A stretch of 14,572 bases of DNA from contig JAGAEB010000007.1 of the NCBI GenBank assembly GCA_017613335.1, positions 1-14,572 on the forward strand. The letters are read 5' to 3'. The notes beneath the pieces are model-generated. The model saw nothing but the letters and a program-made list of their open reading frames with translations. It was not told where the DNA came from and searched no databases. Below are positions 7,193 through 13,290 of the stretch, one piece after another (the first letter of the stretch is position 1; every line of letters starts with the position of its first letter). This DNA is from Methanosarcinaceae archaeon. Lineage in GTDB: Archaea > Halobacteriota > Methanosarcinia > Methanosarcinales > Methanosarcinaceae. A program made the translations under genes and the position numbers.

Positions 7193-7237
7193 ATGTCTGA
7201 CGTACAGCCTTCAGAACTGAAGGATGCCGTCAGACAT
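7193..7237 (-). terminator. Large hairpin behind apgM, possible terminator
   Basis: An outer perfect 10-bp stem (ATGTCTGACG, 7193-7202, with 7228-7237) encloses an inner 7-bp stem CCTTCAG-AA-CTGAAGG. It lies 26 bp behind the apgM stop codon. Only a short T-run (four) follows in the apgM direction, so termination is plausible but weaker than at the other sites in the window. Confidence 0.45.
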
Positions 7238-7262
7238 TCGGAACGGCGATGAGGAATGCAGT

Positions 7263-8492
7263 TCAGTCTTTCAGGAGGATCGTACGCAGGATATCGGATC
7301 CTCTGACGCAGCCGTATGAGCCTGCACGACCCTGTTTTTCCGTGAAGGCCGTTGTGCTGTCTGTGTCGTCTTCCGCGGTGTCATAGACGGCGAACGGGAT
7401 CGGCTCATTCGTATGGGTCTTGAGCTCGACGGGCGTCGGGTGGTCCGGCATGACGAGGATCCTGTATCTTTCACCGGATGCGCGGGCGAATTCCAGGAGC
7501 GGGGCGATGACTTTTGAGTCGAGGTCTTCGACGGCCTGAATCTTTTTTTCGTAACTGCCCATGTGGCCGCATTCGTCGGGCGCCTCGAGGTGGATGAAAG
7601 CAAAGTCTTTCGTTTTCAGCGCTTCTTTGACGGCGTTGACTTTTCCTTCGTAGTTGGTGTCGAGGAAGCCTGTCGCGCCTTCGACGTCGATGACATCGAG
7701 GCCGGCGCTGAGGCCGATCCCTTTCAGGAGATCGACAGCGGAGACGACGGCGCCTGTTTTGTGGCATACTTCTTTGAAAGATTCGAATCTCGGTGCGTTC
7801 CCCTGTCCCCAGAGCCAGATGCTGTTGGCAGGCATTTTTCCTTCGGCCATGCGTCTGATGTTGACCGGGTGGTTCATGAGAATGTCAAATGATTTTTTTG
7901 TGAGTTCTGTGAGTTCTTCGGCGCCTTCGCCTGTCGGGAGATTGTCAGCCACTTTCTGTCCCGTGACATCGTGCGGGGGTGTGCAGACGGCGTTTTTGGC
8001 GAAATTGTGCTTTGAGATCAGGAGATGGCGGTAACTGATGCCCGGATAGAATCTGAATCTGTCGCTGCCGAGTTTTTCGTCAACGGCTCTGATGAGTTCG
8101 GCCGCTTCTTCGGAGGAGATGTGGCCGCCGCTGTAATCCAGAATGTACGGATCTTTGACATCTGCACCGACTTTGCCGTCGGGCGATCCGATCGTGATCA
8201 GATTGCATCTGAAAGAGAGGTCGTCGTCTTCCATCCTGACGCCCATGCTGACGGCTTCGAGCGGAGATCTGCCGGTATAATATTTCGCGGGATCGTAGCC
8301 GAAGATCGCCATATTCGCCACATCGCTTCCCGGCGCATAACCGTCGGGAACCGTGACGGCAAGGCCCATGCGGCCTTTTGCGGCGATATAGTCCATGTTC
8401 GGTTTTTCTGCATATTCGAGGATCGTCTTATTTCCCAGCTCCGGGATCGGATGATCGGCCATTCCGTCGCCGATGATAACAATATATTTCAT
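7263..8492 (-). CDS. apgM: 2,3-bisphosphoglycerate-independent phosphoglycerate mutase, archaeal type
   Basis: This enzyme interconverts 3-phosphoglycerate and 2-phosphoglycerate in the cytoplasm. In a methanogen the main flow is gluconeogenic. The 409-residue protein has the alkaline-phosphatase-like metal-binding signatures of the ApgM family: Asp9 in IIGDGMADHP, the phosphoserine candidate Ser56 in APGSDVANM, Asp305 and His310 in EAPDECGHMG, Asp350-His351 in MPDHPTP, and His360. Length and motif order are normal, so it should be active. The start has only a weak ribosome binding site (GGAAGCGAG). A TATA-like TTTATAGA lies about 90 bp upstream. It is separated from mcr by its own hairpin and so is probably monocistronic. 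Confidence 0.96.
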   Translation of the reverse strand: MKYIVIIGDGMADHPIPELGNKTILEYAEKPNMDYIAAKGRMGLAVTVPDGYAPGSDVANMAIFGYDPAKYYTGRSPLEAVSMGVRMEDDDLSFRCNLITIGSPDGKVGADVKDPYILDYSGGHISSEEAAELIRAVDEKLGSDRFRFYPGISYRHLLISKHNFAKNAVCTPPHDVTGQKVADNLPTGEGAEELTELTKKSFDILMNHPVNIRRMAEGKMPANSIWLWGQGNAPRFESFKEVCHKTGAVVSAVDLLKGIGLSAGLDVIDVEGATGFLDTNYEGKVNAVKEALKTKDFAFIHLEAPDECGHMGSYEKKIQAVEDLDSKVIAPLLEFARASGERYRILVMPDHPTPVELKTHTNEPIPFAVYDTAEDDTDSTTAFTEKQGRAGSYGCVRGSDILRTILLKD

Positions 8493-8582
8493 GATTTCAA
8501 CTCGCTTCCGTCCGTTTCGGTCTGTTTTTCGGGTTTCAGGTCCGTGCGGACCGACTCATAAACGTCAGAAGTAAGGATATTT

Positions 8583-8590
8583 TCTATAAA
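8583..8590 (-). promoter_or_regulatory. Candidate apgM TATA box
   Basis: TTTATAGA on the minus strand, in the context GTTTTTATAGAAAATA, would start transcription near 8558 and give a leader of about 65 bases. No competing element is evident between the tandem array and the gene. Confidence 0.4.
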
Positions 8591-8656
8591 AACAGTGGGA
8601 TGGCAGAACAGCCGGCAGACAGCCGGGAAGACGGCAGAAAACAGGAAGGAAAAAGG

Positions 8657-8890
8657 AATGAAAACAAAAAGAAGAGGGAATGAAAACAGAAAGAAGAGGG
8701 AATGAAAACAGAAAGAAGCAGGAGTGAAACAGAAAGAAGCAGGAATGAAACAGAAAGAAGCAGGAATGAAACAGAAAGAAGCAGGAGTGAAACAGAAAGA
8801 AGCAGGAGTGAAACAGAAAGAAGCAGGAATGAAACAGAAAGAAGCAGGAGTGAAACAGAAAGAAGCAGGAATGAAAGCAGAAAGATCCGG
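8657..8890. repeat. 21-bp purine-rich tandem array
   Basis: Eleven head-to-tail units follow the pattern AATGAAACAGAAAGAAGCAGG, with an AATGAA/AGTGAA alternation. The first two units are 22 bp and slightly different, and the last one is degenerate. The period is a multiple of three and the unit lacks stop codons in several frames, so long open frames appear on both strands (Ser/Cys/Phe-rich on minus, Glu/Arg/Ser-rich on plus). I regard these as products of the repeat. The strand transcribed from tRNA-Gly toward apgM is pyrimidine-rich. Confidence 0.9.
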
Positions 8891-8899
8891 GCATAAAAC

Positions 8900-8931
8900 A
8901 AAAAAGGGATTCCGGAAAACCGGATTCCCTT
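8900..8931 (-). terminator. Hairpin/T-tract terminator behind tRNA-Gly
   Basis: In the minus-strand sense AAGGGAATCCGG-TTTT-CCGGAATCCCTT forms a 12-bp stem with one mismatch, followed by six T and a further T-run. It lies seven bases behind the 3' end of the tRNA-Gly gene, the right position for its terminator. Confidence 0.75.
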
Positions 8932-8937
8932 CAGGAG

Positions 8938-9009
8938 TGCACCGACCGGGATTCGAACCCGGGTTAGTGGCTTGGAAGGCCACGATCATAGCCGCTAGAC
9001 CATCGGTGC
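8938..9009 (-). tRNA. tRNA-Gly (anticodon TCC)
   Basis: The 72-base gene folds into a standard cloverleaf. The acceptor GCACCGA pairs with TCGGTGC, the anticodon stem GTGGC/GCCAC carries loop CTTCCAA (anticodon TCC, reads GGA), and the T arm is CCGGG-TTCGAAT-CCCGG. The discriminator is A and no CCA is encoded, as is common in archaea. The TATA-like TTAAATAG at 9063-9070 and the terminator at 8900-8931 frame it as a single-gene unit. Confidence 0.97.
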
Positions 9010-9062
9010 ATCAGTCAGGTTCACAGGACAACGCCTGAACCAGTAGTCTGAACAGAATATTT

Positions 9063-9070
9063 CTATTTAA
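9063..9070 (-). promoter_or_regulatory. TATA box of tRNA-Gly
   Basis: TTAAATAG on the minus strand, about 55 bp ahead of the mature tRNA 5' end, predicts a leader of about 30 bases. Confidence 0.45.
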
Positions 9071-9140
9071 GGATTTTGGATCAGCCTGTCGCTGCCTGTC
9101 CGGATGTTCAGGAAGCTGCGGGGGCAGGATATGAGAAATC

Positions 9141-9148
9141 TATAAATA
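9141..9148 (+). promoter_or_regulatory. TATA box ahead of tRNA-Arg(TCT)
   Basis: TATAAATA on the plus strand lies 80 bp before the tRNA, predicting a start near 9170 and a leader of about 50 bases. The next tRNA-Arg has a similarly spaced element, which supports both. Confidence 0.45.
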
Positions 9149-9220
9149 CCCGATTTCCCTTTTACGATATCGTTCAGTTGTGAAGCGTCACGGCTGAAAC
9201 CGTTTTTAATTTGTCGCAGC

Positions 9221-9295
9221 GGGCTCATGGCTTAGCCAGGATATAGCGTCGGGCTTCTAACCCGAATGCCGGGGGTTCGAATCCTCCTGGGCCCG
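9221..9295 (+). tRNA. tRNA-Arg (anticodon TCT)
   Basis: The 75-base cloverleaf has acceptor GGGCTCA/TGGGCCC, anticodon stem TCGGG/CCCGA with loop CTTCTAA (anticodon TCT, reads AGA), and T arm GGGGG-TTCGAAT-CCTCC with one G-T pair. The discriminator is G and no CCA is encoded. T-rich sequence (9297-9317) follows directly and probably terminates the transcript. Confidence 0.96.
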
Positions 9296-9430
9296 CTTTT
9301 TGTTTTTCTGATTTTTGTGTTTATGTCGTTCGGGTCCGGCTTTTGATCCGTGATGATCATTTTCGGATCTGTCTTGTACAGACGCTTTGTTTATGCTGTT
9401 CTGCCGGAAGGTTTCGGGTTTACAAAACCT

Positions 9431-9438
9431 TTATATCT
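9431..9438 (+). promoter_or_regulatory. TATA box ahead of tRNA-Arg(GCG)
   Basis: TTTATATC, preceded by an AAAACC stretch that fits a B-recognition element, lies 79 bp before the tRNA. It predicts a leader of about 55 bases, close to the leader of the preceding tRNA-Arg. Confidence 0.5.
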
Positions 9439-9516
9439 GAGAGATTCGTTTCATTGCTCTGCTCAATGCGGTTGCCCATGCTTTCCGCATGATACTTCCC
9501 GCATAATATGCATCGT

Positions 9517-9588
9517 GTCCCGATAGGGTAGTGGATATCCTTGAAGCCTGCGGAGCTTTAGACCGGAGTTCGAGTCTCCGTCGGGACG
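9517..9588 (+). tRNA. tRNA-Arg (anticodon GCG)
   Basis: The 72-base cloverleaf has acceptor GTCCCGA/TCGGGAC, anticodon stem GAAGC/GCTTT with loop CTGCGGA (anticodon GCG, reads CGC and CGT), and T arm CGGAG-TTCGAGT-CTCCG. The discriminator is G and no CCA is encoded. It is nearly identical to the next tRNA-Arg, differing at four positions. A T-rich stretch (9590-9628) follows. Confidence 0.96.
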
Positions 9589-9682
9589 CTTTCTTCTTTC
9601 TGTTATCTGATTTTTCTTTTTTTCTGACTGTTTCCGGCTTTATCCGGGAGCATCAGGTTTTTGATCCGGAATTGTTTCTTTT

Positions 9683-9754
9683 GCCCCGATAGGGTAGTGG
9701 ATATCCTTGAAGCCTCCGGAGCTTTAGACCGGAGTTCGAATCTCCGTCGGGGCG
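9683..9754 (+). tRNA. tRNA-Arg (anticodon CCG)
   Basis: The 72-base cloverleaf has acceptor GCCCCGA/TCGGGGC, anticodon loop CTCCGGA (anticodon CCG, reads CGG), and T arm CGGAG-TTCGAAT-CTCCG. It differs from the tRNA-Arg(GCG) 94 bp upstream only at the second acceptor pair (T-A to C-G, compensated), anticodon position 34 and one T-loop base. It appears to be a duplicate that changed decoding. No strong TATA box is seen between the two, so they may be co-transcribed. Confidence 0.96.
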
Positions 9755-9884
9755 CTGATCACTGTTTTCATGACCGTGTGTATTTTCCGTCTGTTTTGTT
9801 TATTTATTTGTGTTATTCAGGACACCTGAAAACAGAGGAAAATCTCACGCAGACAAACAGTCGGACAGATAACGGTCATCGTCT

Positions 9885-9923
9885 GAAAAAAGAAAAAGCC
9901 CTTCCGGAAATCCGGGAGGGCTT
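9885..9923 (-). terminator. Hairpin/T-tract terminator of the sudBA operon
   Basis: In the minus-strand sense AGCCCTCCCGGA and TCCGGAAGGGCT form a 12-bp stem with one mismatch and a two-base loop, followed by TTTTTCTTTTTT. It lies 37 bp behind the stop codon of the gltA/sudA gene. Confidence 0.85.
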
Positions 9924-9959
9924 ATTTGTTTATGGTATCGTTTCAGCGTATTTTCAGTC

Positions 9960-11381
9960 TTACGCCTTGTTCTTCAGGTAAGCATCGATGCTTGCTGCGG
10001 CTTTCTTGCCGGCGCCCATGGCGGAGATGACGGTCGCCGCGCCGGTCACGATGTCGCCGCCGGCGAAGACGTTTTCGAGGGAGCACTGAAGATCGTCGTT
10101 GACGGCGACGGTTCCCTTTCTGCCTTTTTCAAGATCAGGTGTTCCTTTGAAGATGAGCGGGTTCGGGGAGGTACCGATGGCGATGATGACGACATCTGCA
10201 TCAATCGTGAATTCGGAGCCTTTGATCGGGACGGGGCTTCTGCGGCCGGATTCGTCCGGTTCTCCGGGTTCCGTTCTGATACATTCGACGGAGACGACAT
10301 CGAACCGGCGGACTTTTTCATCGCCGAGGTCGCCGTTGATCCGGACGGGGTTCGTGAAGAAACTGAATTCGATGCCTTCCGCTTTGGCGTGTTCGATCTC
10401 TTCGCGGCGGGCCGGGAGGTCTTCATCGCCTCTGCGGTAGACGATCGTGACTTTGTCGGCGCCGAGGCGCAGGGCCGATCTGGCCGCATCCATGGCGACA
10501 TTTCCGCCGCCGACGACAACGACATTCTTTCCTTTGCGGATGATGGTGTCATATTCGTCTTTGTAGGCTTTCATCAGATTAATGCGGGTCAGGAATTCAT
10601 TGGCGGAATAAACGCCGTTGAAGTTTTCGCCTTCGATCCCGGCAAAAGACGGAAGACCGGCGCCGGAGCCGAGGAAGACGGCATCGTATTCTTCAGAGAG
10701 GTCTTTGAGTGTCTTGATGCGTCCGATGACGTTATTCGTTCTGATCTCGACACCGAGTCTTTTTACGCCTTCGATCTCGTCACGGACGATGTCTTTCGGG
10801 AGTCTGAACGCAGGAATGCCGTAGGTGAGAACGCCGCCCGGCGCGTGGAGGGATTCGTAGATCGTGACACTGTATCCGGCTTTGGCGAGATCCGCGGCGG
10901 CCGTCAGGCCTGCCGGACCGGATCCGACGACGGCGACTTTCTTTCCGTTCTTTTCCGGAAGGGTTGTTTTTCCGGCATTCTGTCCGGCCTGAGCTCTTTC
11001 GGCCCGGCATCTGTCAGCGACATATCTCTCAAGGCGTCCGATCGCGATCGGTTTTCCTTTTTTGTTCATGAGACAGACGGCTTCGCACTGCGTCTCCTGC
11101 GGGCAGACGCGTCCGCAGATCGACGGGAGCATGTTCGTCTCGTATATCTTTTCAAGCGCTGCATCCCATTTCTTTTCCGTGATCAGCCCGATGAACGAGG
11201 GGATGTCGACGGAAACGGGGCATCCGGTAACGCACTTCGGGCGTGTGCAGCGGATGCAGCGGGAGGCTTCAAGGACAGCATCCTCTTCGGAGTATCCCAG
11301 AGCCACTTCATCAAAGTTGTGTCTGCGGACTTCTGCCGGCTGTTCCGGCATTTCAACGCGTTCTGCTTCCATGTTTGTCAT
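9960..11381 (-). CDS. gltA: NADPH-dependent glutamate synthase-type flavoprotein (GltA/SudA/NfnB large subunit)
   Basis: This 473-residue iron-sulfur flavoprotein resembles the glutamate synthase small chain and the large subunit of SudAB/NfnAB. An N-terminal iron-sulfur domain has Cys42-x2-Cys-x4-Cys-x3-Cys54 and Cys89-x3-Cys-x5-Cys-x3-Cys103. An FAD site follows at VVGSGPAG (151-158) and a second nucleotide site, for NAD(P)H, at VVVVGGGNVAMDAA (287-300). The C-terminal GDIVTGAATVISAMGAGKKAA completes FAD binding. With the adjacent FNR-like subunit it should pass electrons between NAD(P)H and ferredoxin. Alone it could be a glutamate synthase partner, but no large glutamate synthase gene is here. 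I chose the ATG at 11381, two bases behind the sudB stop codon. The earlier in-frame ATG at 11420 lies inside sudB and the extra residues do not look like the family. Confidence 0.92.
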   Translation of the reverse strand: MTNMEAERVEMPEQPAEVRRHNFDEVALGYSEEDAVLEASRCIRCTRPKCVTGCPVSVDIPSFIGLITEKKWDAALEKIYETNMLPSICGRVCPQETQCEAVCLMNKKGKPIAIGRLERYVADRCRAERAQAGQNAGKTTLPEKNGKKVAVVGSGPAGLTAAADLAKAGYSVTIYESLHAPGGVLTYGIPAFRLPKDIVRDEIEGVKRLGVEIRTNNVIGRIKTLKDLSEEYDAVFLGSGAGLPSFAGIEGENFNGVYSANEFLTRINLMKAYKDEYDTIIRKGKNVVVVGGGNVAMDAARSALRLGADKVTIVYRRGDEDLPARREEIEHAKAEGIEFSFFTNPVRINGDLGDEKVRRFDVVSVECIRTEPGEPDESGRRSPVPIKGSEFTIDADVVIIAIGTSPNPLIFKGTPDLEKGRKGTVAVNDDLQCSLENVFAGGDIVTGAATVISAMGAGKKAAASIDAYLKNKA

Positions 11382-11383
11382 AC

Positions 11384-12280
11384 TCAGGCCCCCAATTTTG
11401 AACAGATGCCGCCTTCGCACGATTTCTCATACATCTCATTTTCTGCGGCTTCTTCTTTTCTGTAGATCATCAGACGGTTCATGACCGTTCCGAAGTCGAC
11501 GAGTCTGCCGTCGAATTCCGGACCGTCGACACAGGCGAACTTCACTTCGCCGCCGACGATGACGCGGCAGCCGCCGCACATACCGGTCCCGTCGACCATC
11601 ATGGAATTGATGCTGACGATGATCTCGACATCAGGGTAACCGGCCATAAGGCCTGCGGCGACTTTCATGAGGATCGGCGGGCCGATGACGACGACGCGGG
11701 CCGTTCTTTCACCTTTGAACGTGCCGGCCGCGATCTCTTCTTTTTCTTTGTCGAGGATTTCTTTGACGACTTCCGTGACGAAACCGTGGTGTCCTTTGGA
11801 GCCGTCATCCGTGCAGACATAATATTCATCTGCGGCCTCTTCGACTTCCTTTTCCATGATGAGGAGAGATTCGTTGCGGGCGCCGATGACGGCGATGACG
11901 TGGTTGCCGGCTTCTTTGTAGGCGGAGATCTGGGGATAGATCGGCGCAATGCCGACACCGCCGCCGACAAGGATAACGGTTCCCAGTTTTCTGACATCGG
12001 ACGGTGTGCCGAGCGGACCGATGAAATCAGCGACAGCATCGCCGGGATTCATGGCTGTCAGCATTTTCGTGCTTTTGCCCAGCGCCTGGACGACGATCGT
12101 GACCGTTCCTTTTTCTTTGCTGAAGTCGGCGATCGTGAGCGGGATCCGCTCGCCGGTCTCGCAGACGCGGATCATGACGAACTGACCCGCTTTGGCCGCT
12201 GCGGCCACATCCGGCGCTTCAATGACCATTCTGAAGACACCGGTTCCGATTTCTTCTTTCTCGAGAATCTTGTATGACAT
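11384..12280 (-). CDS. sudB: Ferredoxin-NADP+ reductase-like subunit (SudB/NfnA type)
   Basis: This 298-residue FAD/NAD(P)-binding protein of the sulfide/dihydroorotate dehydrogenase-like group is the small subunit paired with the flavoprotein encoded immediately downstream. The N-terminal FAD barrel has the RIPLTIAD motif (45-52), the nucleotide-binding domain has ILVGGGVGIAPIYP (103-116), and a C-terminal [2Fe-2S] segment reads VDGTGMCGGCR then FACVDG, with Asp230, Cys235, Cys238 and Cys250. One Asp plus three Cys ligands is the arrangement reported for Pyrococcus SudB/NfnI. Start at 12280 is chosen from the family N-terminus MSYKILEKEE and a GAGG ribosome binding site ten bases upstream. 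The frame stays open far upstream (to 12763) only because of repeats. The natural electron partners in this methanogen cannot be read from sequence. Confidence 0.92.
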   Translation of the reverse strand: MSYKILEKEEIGTGVFRMVIEAPDVAAAAKAGQFVMIRVCETGERIPLTIADFSKEKGTVTIVVQALGKSTKMLTAMNPGDAVADFIGPLGTPSDVRKLGTVILVGGGVGIAPIYPQISAYKEAGNHVIAVIGARNESLLIMEKEVEEAADEYYVCTDDGSKGHHGFVTEVVKEILDKEKEEIAAGTFKGERTARVVVIGPPILMKVAAGLMAGYPDVEIIVSINSMMVDGTGMCGGCRVIVGGEVKFACVDGPEFDGRLVDFGTVMNRLMIYRKEEAAENEMYEKSCEGGICSKLGA

Positions 12281-12321
12281 TTGTGAATTCCTCTTCCGGT
12301 CCGTTTCAGCGGACAGTTCGG

Positions 12322-12380
12322 GATAACAGGTAAAAGATAAAAGGTAAATGATAAAAGGTAAAGGATAACAGGTAAATGAT
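12322..12380. repeat. 14-bp tandem repeat, four copies
   Basis: Four units of the form GATAAMAGGTAAAN follow exactly in tandem (12322, 12336, 12350, 12364). Read on the minus strand the units contain TTTTATC words that resemble weak TATA elements 55-90 bp ahead of sudB, so a role in transcription start is conceivable. Confidence 0.85.
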
Positions 12381-12391
12381 TCAGATGATTT

Positions 12392-12449
12392 CTGCTGTGT
12401 CTGCTGATGCATTTGCTGATGCATTTGCTGATGCGTTTGCTGCTGTGTT
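12392..12449. repeat. 12-bp tandem repeat
   Basis: Two identical TGCTGATGCATT units, one TGCTGATGCGTT unit, one more divergent TGCTGCTGTGTT unit and a partial leading copy lie in tandem. The period is a multiple of three, which keeps frames open on the minus strand. Confidence 0.85.
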
Positions 12450-12630
12450 TGCCGCTTTTTGCTGTTTCTGTCCTGCGGCATATTTTCCGGTCTTTTCCTG
12501 ATCCGGACGCAGCCCCCGCCGTATGATGCAGAAATGAATACAGCGGGAAACGGGTACAGCGGGAATGAATGTGATGAATGACGGAAAAAGCCTGAAAGCC
12601 TGAACCGCCGAGAAAAAAAGACAGGATTTC

Positions 12631-12637
12631 TTATATA
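12631..12637 (-). promoter_or_regulatory. Candidate sudBA TATA box
   Basis: AACTATATAAG on the minus strand is preceded by the purine stretch AGAAAAAC, a good B-recognition element. It is the best promoter-like sequence in the region and lies between the terminator of the small upstream gene (12671-12708) and sudB. Confidence 0.55.
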
Positions 12638-12670
12638 GTTTTTCTGACAGCTGAAAGACCGTGACCGTCG

Positions 12671-12708
12671 AAAAAACAAAAGATTCAGAAAGCATTCATT
12701 CTGAATCT
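12671..12708 (-). terminator. Terminator of the small membrane-protein gene
   Basis: In the minus-strand sense AGATTCAGAA and TTCTGAATCT form a perfect 10-bp stem with an 8-base loop, followed by TTTGTTTTTT. The hairpin overlaps the last codons and the TGA of the preceding gene. Confidence 0.75.
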
Positions 12709-12906
12709 GAGCATATAGGCGATGCCTGTGAAAATGCCGAAAAGGACAGCCAGCAGAAGACACGCCAGTGAGATCGGAGACAGAAGATCCAGAATGATAC
12801 CGCAGGCGATCGTTGCAAAAGCAAAGAACAATGTCAGAGAAGCAAGCGAGATATAGACGATCTTAAAACTGTCGGGATAAGTATATTCATTCTCATTCGG
12901 TCTCAT
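12685..12906 (-). CDS. Small two-helix membrane protein of unknown function
   Basis: The 73-residue protein has a polar N-terminus (MRPNENEYTYPDSFK), two hydrophobic helices at about residues 17-39 and 46-66 separated by a short LLSPIS turn, and a basic end (RFRMNAF). I recognise no family. It is more credible than other short frames here because the composition is that of a real membrane protein and a perfect hairpin/T-tract terminator begins inside its last codons. The start is not well marked: there is no clear ribosome binding site before the ATG, and the nearest TATA-like word (12919-12926) is too close for a transcript that includes the whole gene. A non-ATG or different start cannot be excluded. 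Confidence 0.6.
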   Translation of the reverse strand: MRPNENEYTYPDSFKIVYISLASLTLFFAFATIACGIILDLLSPISLACLLLAVLFGIFTGIAYMLRFRMNAF

Positions 12907-13290
12907 ATTCAGCCAACTCTTTTATGCCGATCCGGTTCTGCAGTCCGTGCCTGTGCAGGCATCATGAATGATCCGGTCCGTCAGGATCAGGGCGGATCCG
13001 GCAGGCAATAAATGCCTGATCTTTCAGATATAAAGTAGATGTAAAGTTTCATTCAGATATTACTTTTTTTATCCGTTATTTCTGAAAACAGAGTCTCAGC
13101 CGGCCGCAACAAACCGTGAATTATGTCAGGTGCCTCTCTTTTCCGGTCATGTCTTAAAAAAGTCGGAGCAGGCGCAGGAATCATTGAAAATATTCCCCGT
13201 TTATTTTTGAAGAAATGATCGAATCCGTCAAAAAACAGGAAAACCTGCAAATGATCAGAATTCATCTGCGAAATGAATCAGACACAAGGT
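12907..13290. other. Intergenic region between the small membrane-protein gene and the broken regulator gene
   Basis: No convincing gene is present; a 70-residue minus frame (13053-13265) shows no family features. Small inverted repeats occur: CAGGCA-ATAAA-TGCCTG near 13003-13019, TGCCTG/CAGGCA at 12948-12961, and GAAATGAA/TTCATTTC (13270-13277 with 13291-13298), the last straddling the stop codon of the broken gene but without a T-tract behind it. Confidence 0.4.

Larger units (their letters stand above)
6842..7262. other. AT-rich region between mcrB and apgM
   Basis: No gene is seen. The region holds repeated words built on ATTCGTT plus GTTAC (6879-6890 and 6977-7007), an 18-bp perfect palindrome (7151-7168) next to a TATA-like element on the minus strand, and a large hairpin (7193-7237) behind apgM. 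The base composition (T/A-rich in 6841-7060) is typical of a promoter region and differs sharply from the flanking genes. Confidence 0.5.
12281..12670 (-). other. Long leader/intergenic region of sudBA with two short repeat arrays
   Basis: This ~390-bp region contains no convincing gene. It holds a strong TATA box (12631-12637), a 12-bp repeat (12392-12449) and a 14-bp repeat (12322-12380). If the TATA box is the operon promoter, the sudB leader is about 325 bases long and carries both repeats. Open frames through the repeats encode Gln/His- or Ala/Asn-rich stretches that look like by-products. Confidence 0.5.

Noticed and set aside
8489..8989. 166-residue minus frame through the 21-bp repeats
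   Set aside because: It runs through the tRNA-Gly gene, its terminator and the repeat array. The Phe/Cys/Pro repeat is simply the translated minisatellite.
11382..11420. Earlier start of the gltA/sudA gene at 11420
   Set aside because: It would overlap sudB by 37 bases and add a stretch unlike the family. The ATG at 11381 is two bases behind the sudB stop codon.
12281..12763. N-terminal extension of sudB and a 104-residue frame (12381-12695)
   Set aside because: Both depend on repeat-driven open frames (Gln/His or Ala/Asn repeats). The family start and ribosome binding site are at 12280.
13053..13265. 70-residue minus frame
   Set aside because: No ribosome binding site, promoter or recognisable features, and a composition like the surrounding non-coding DNA.
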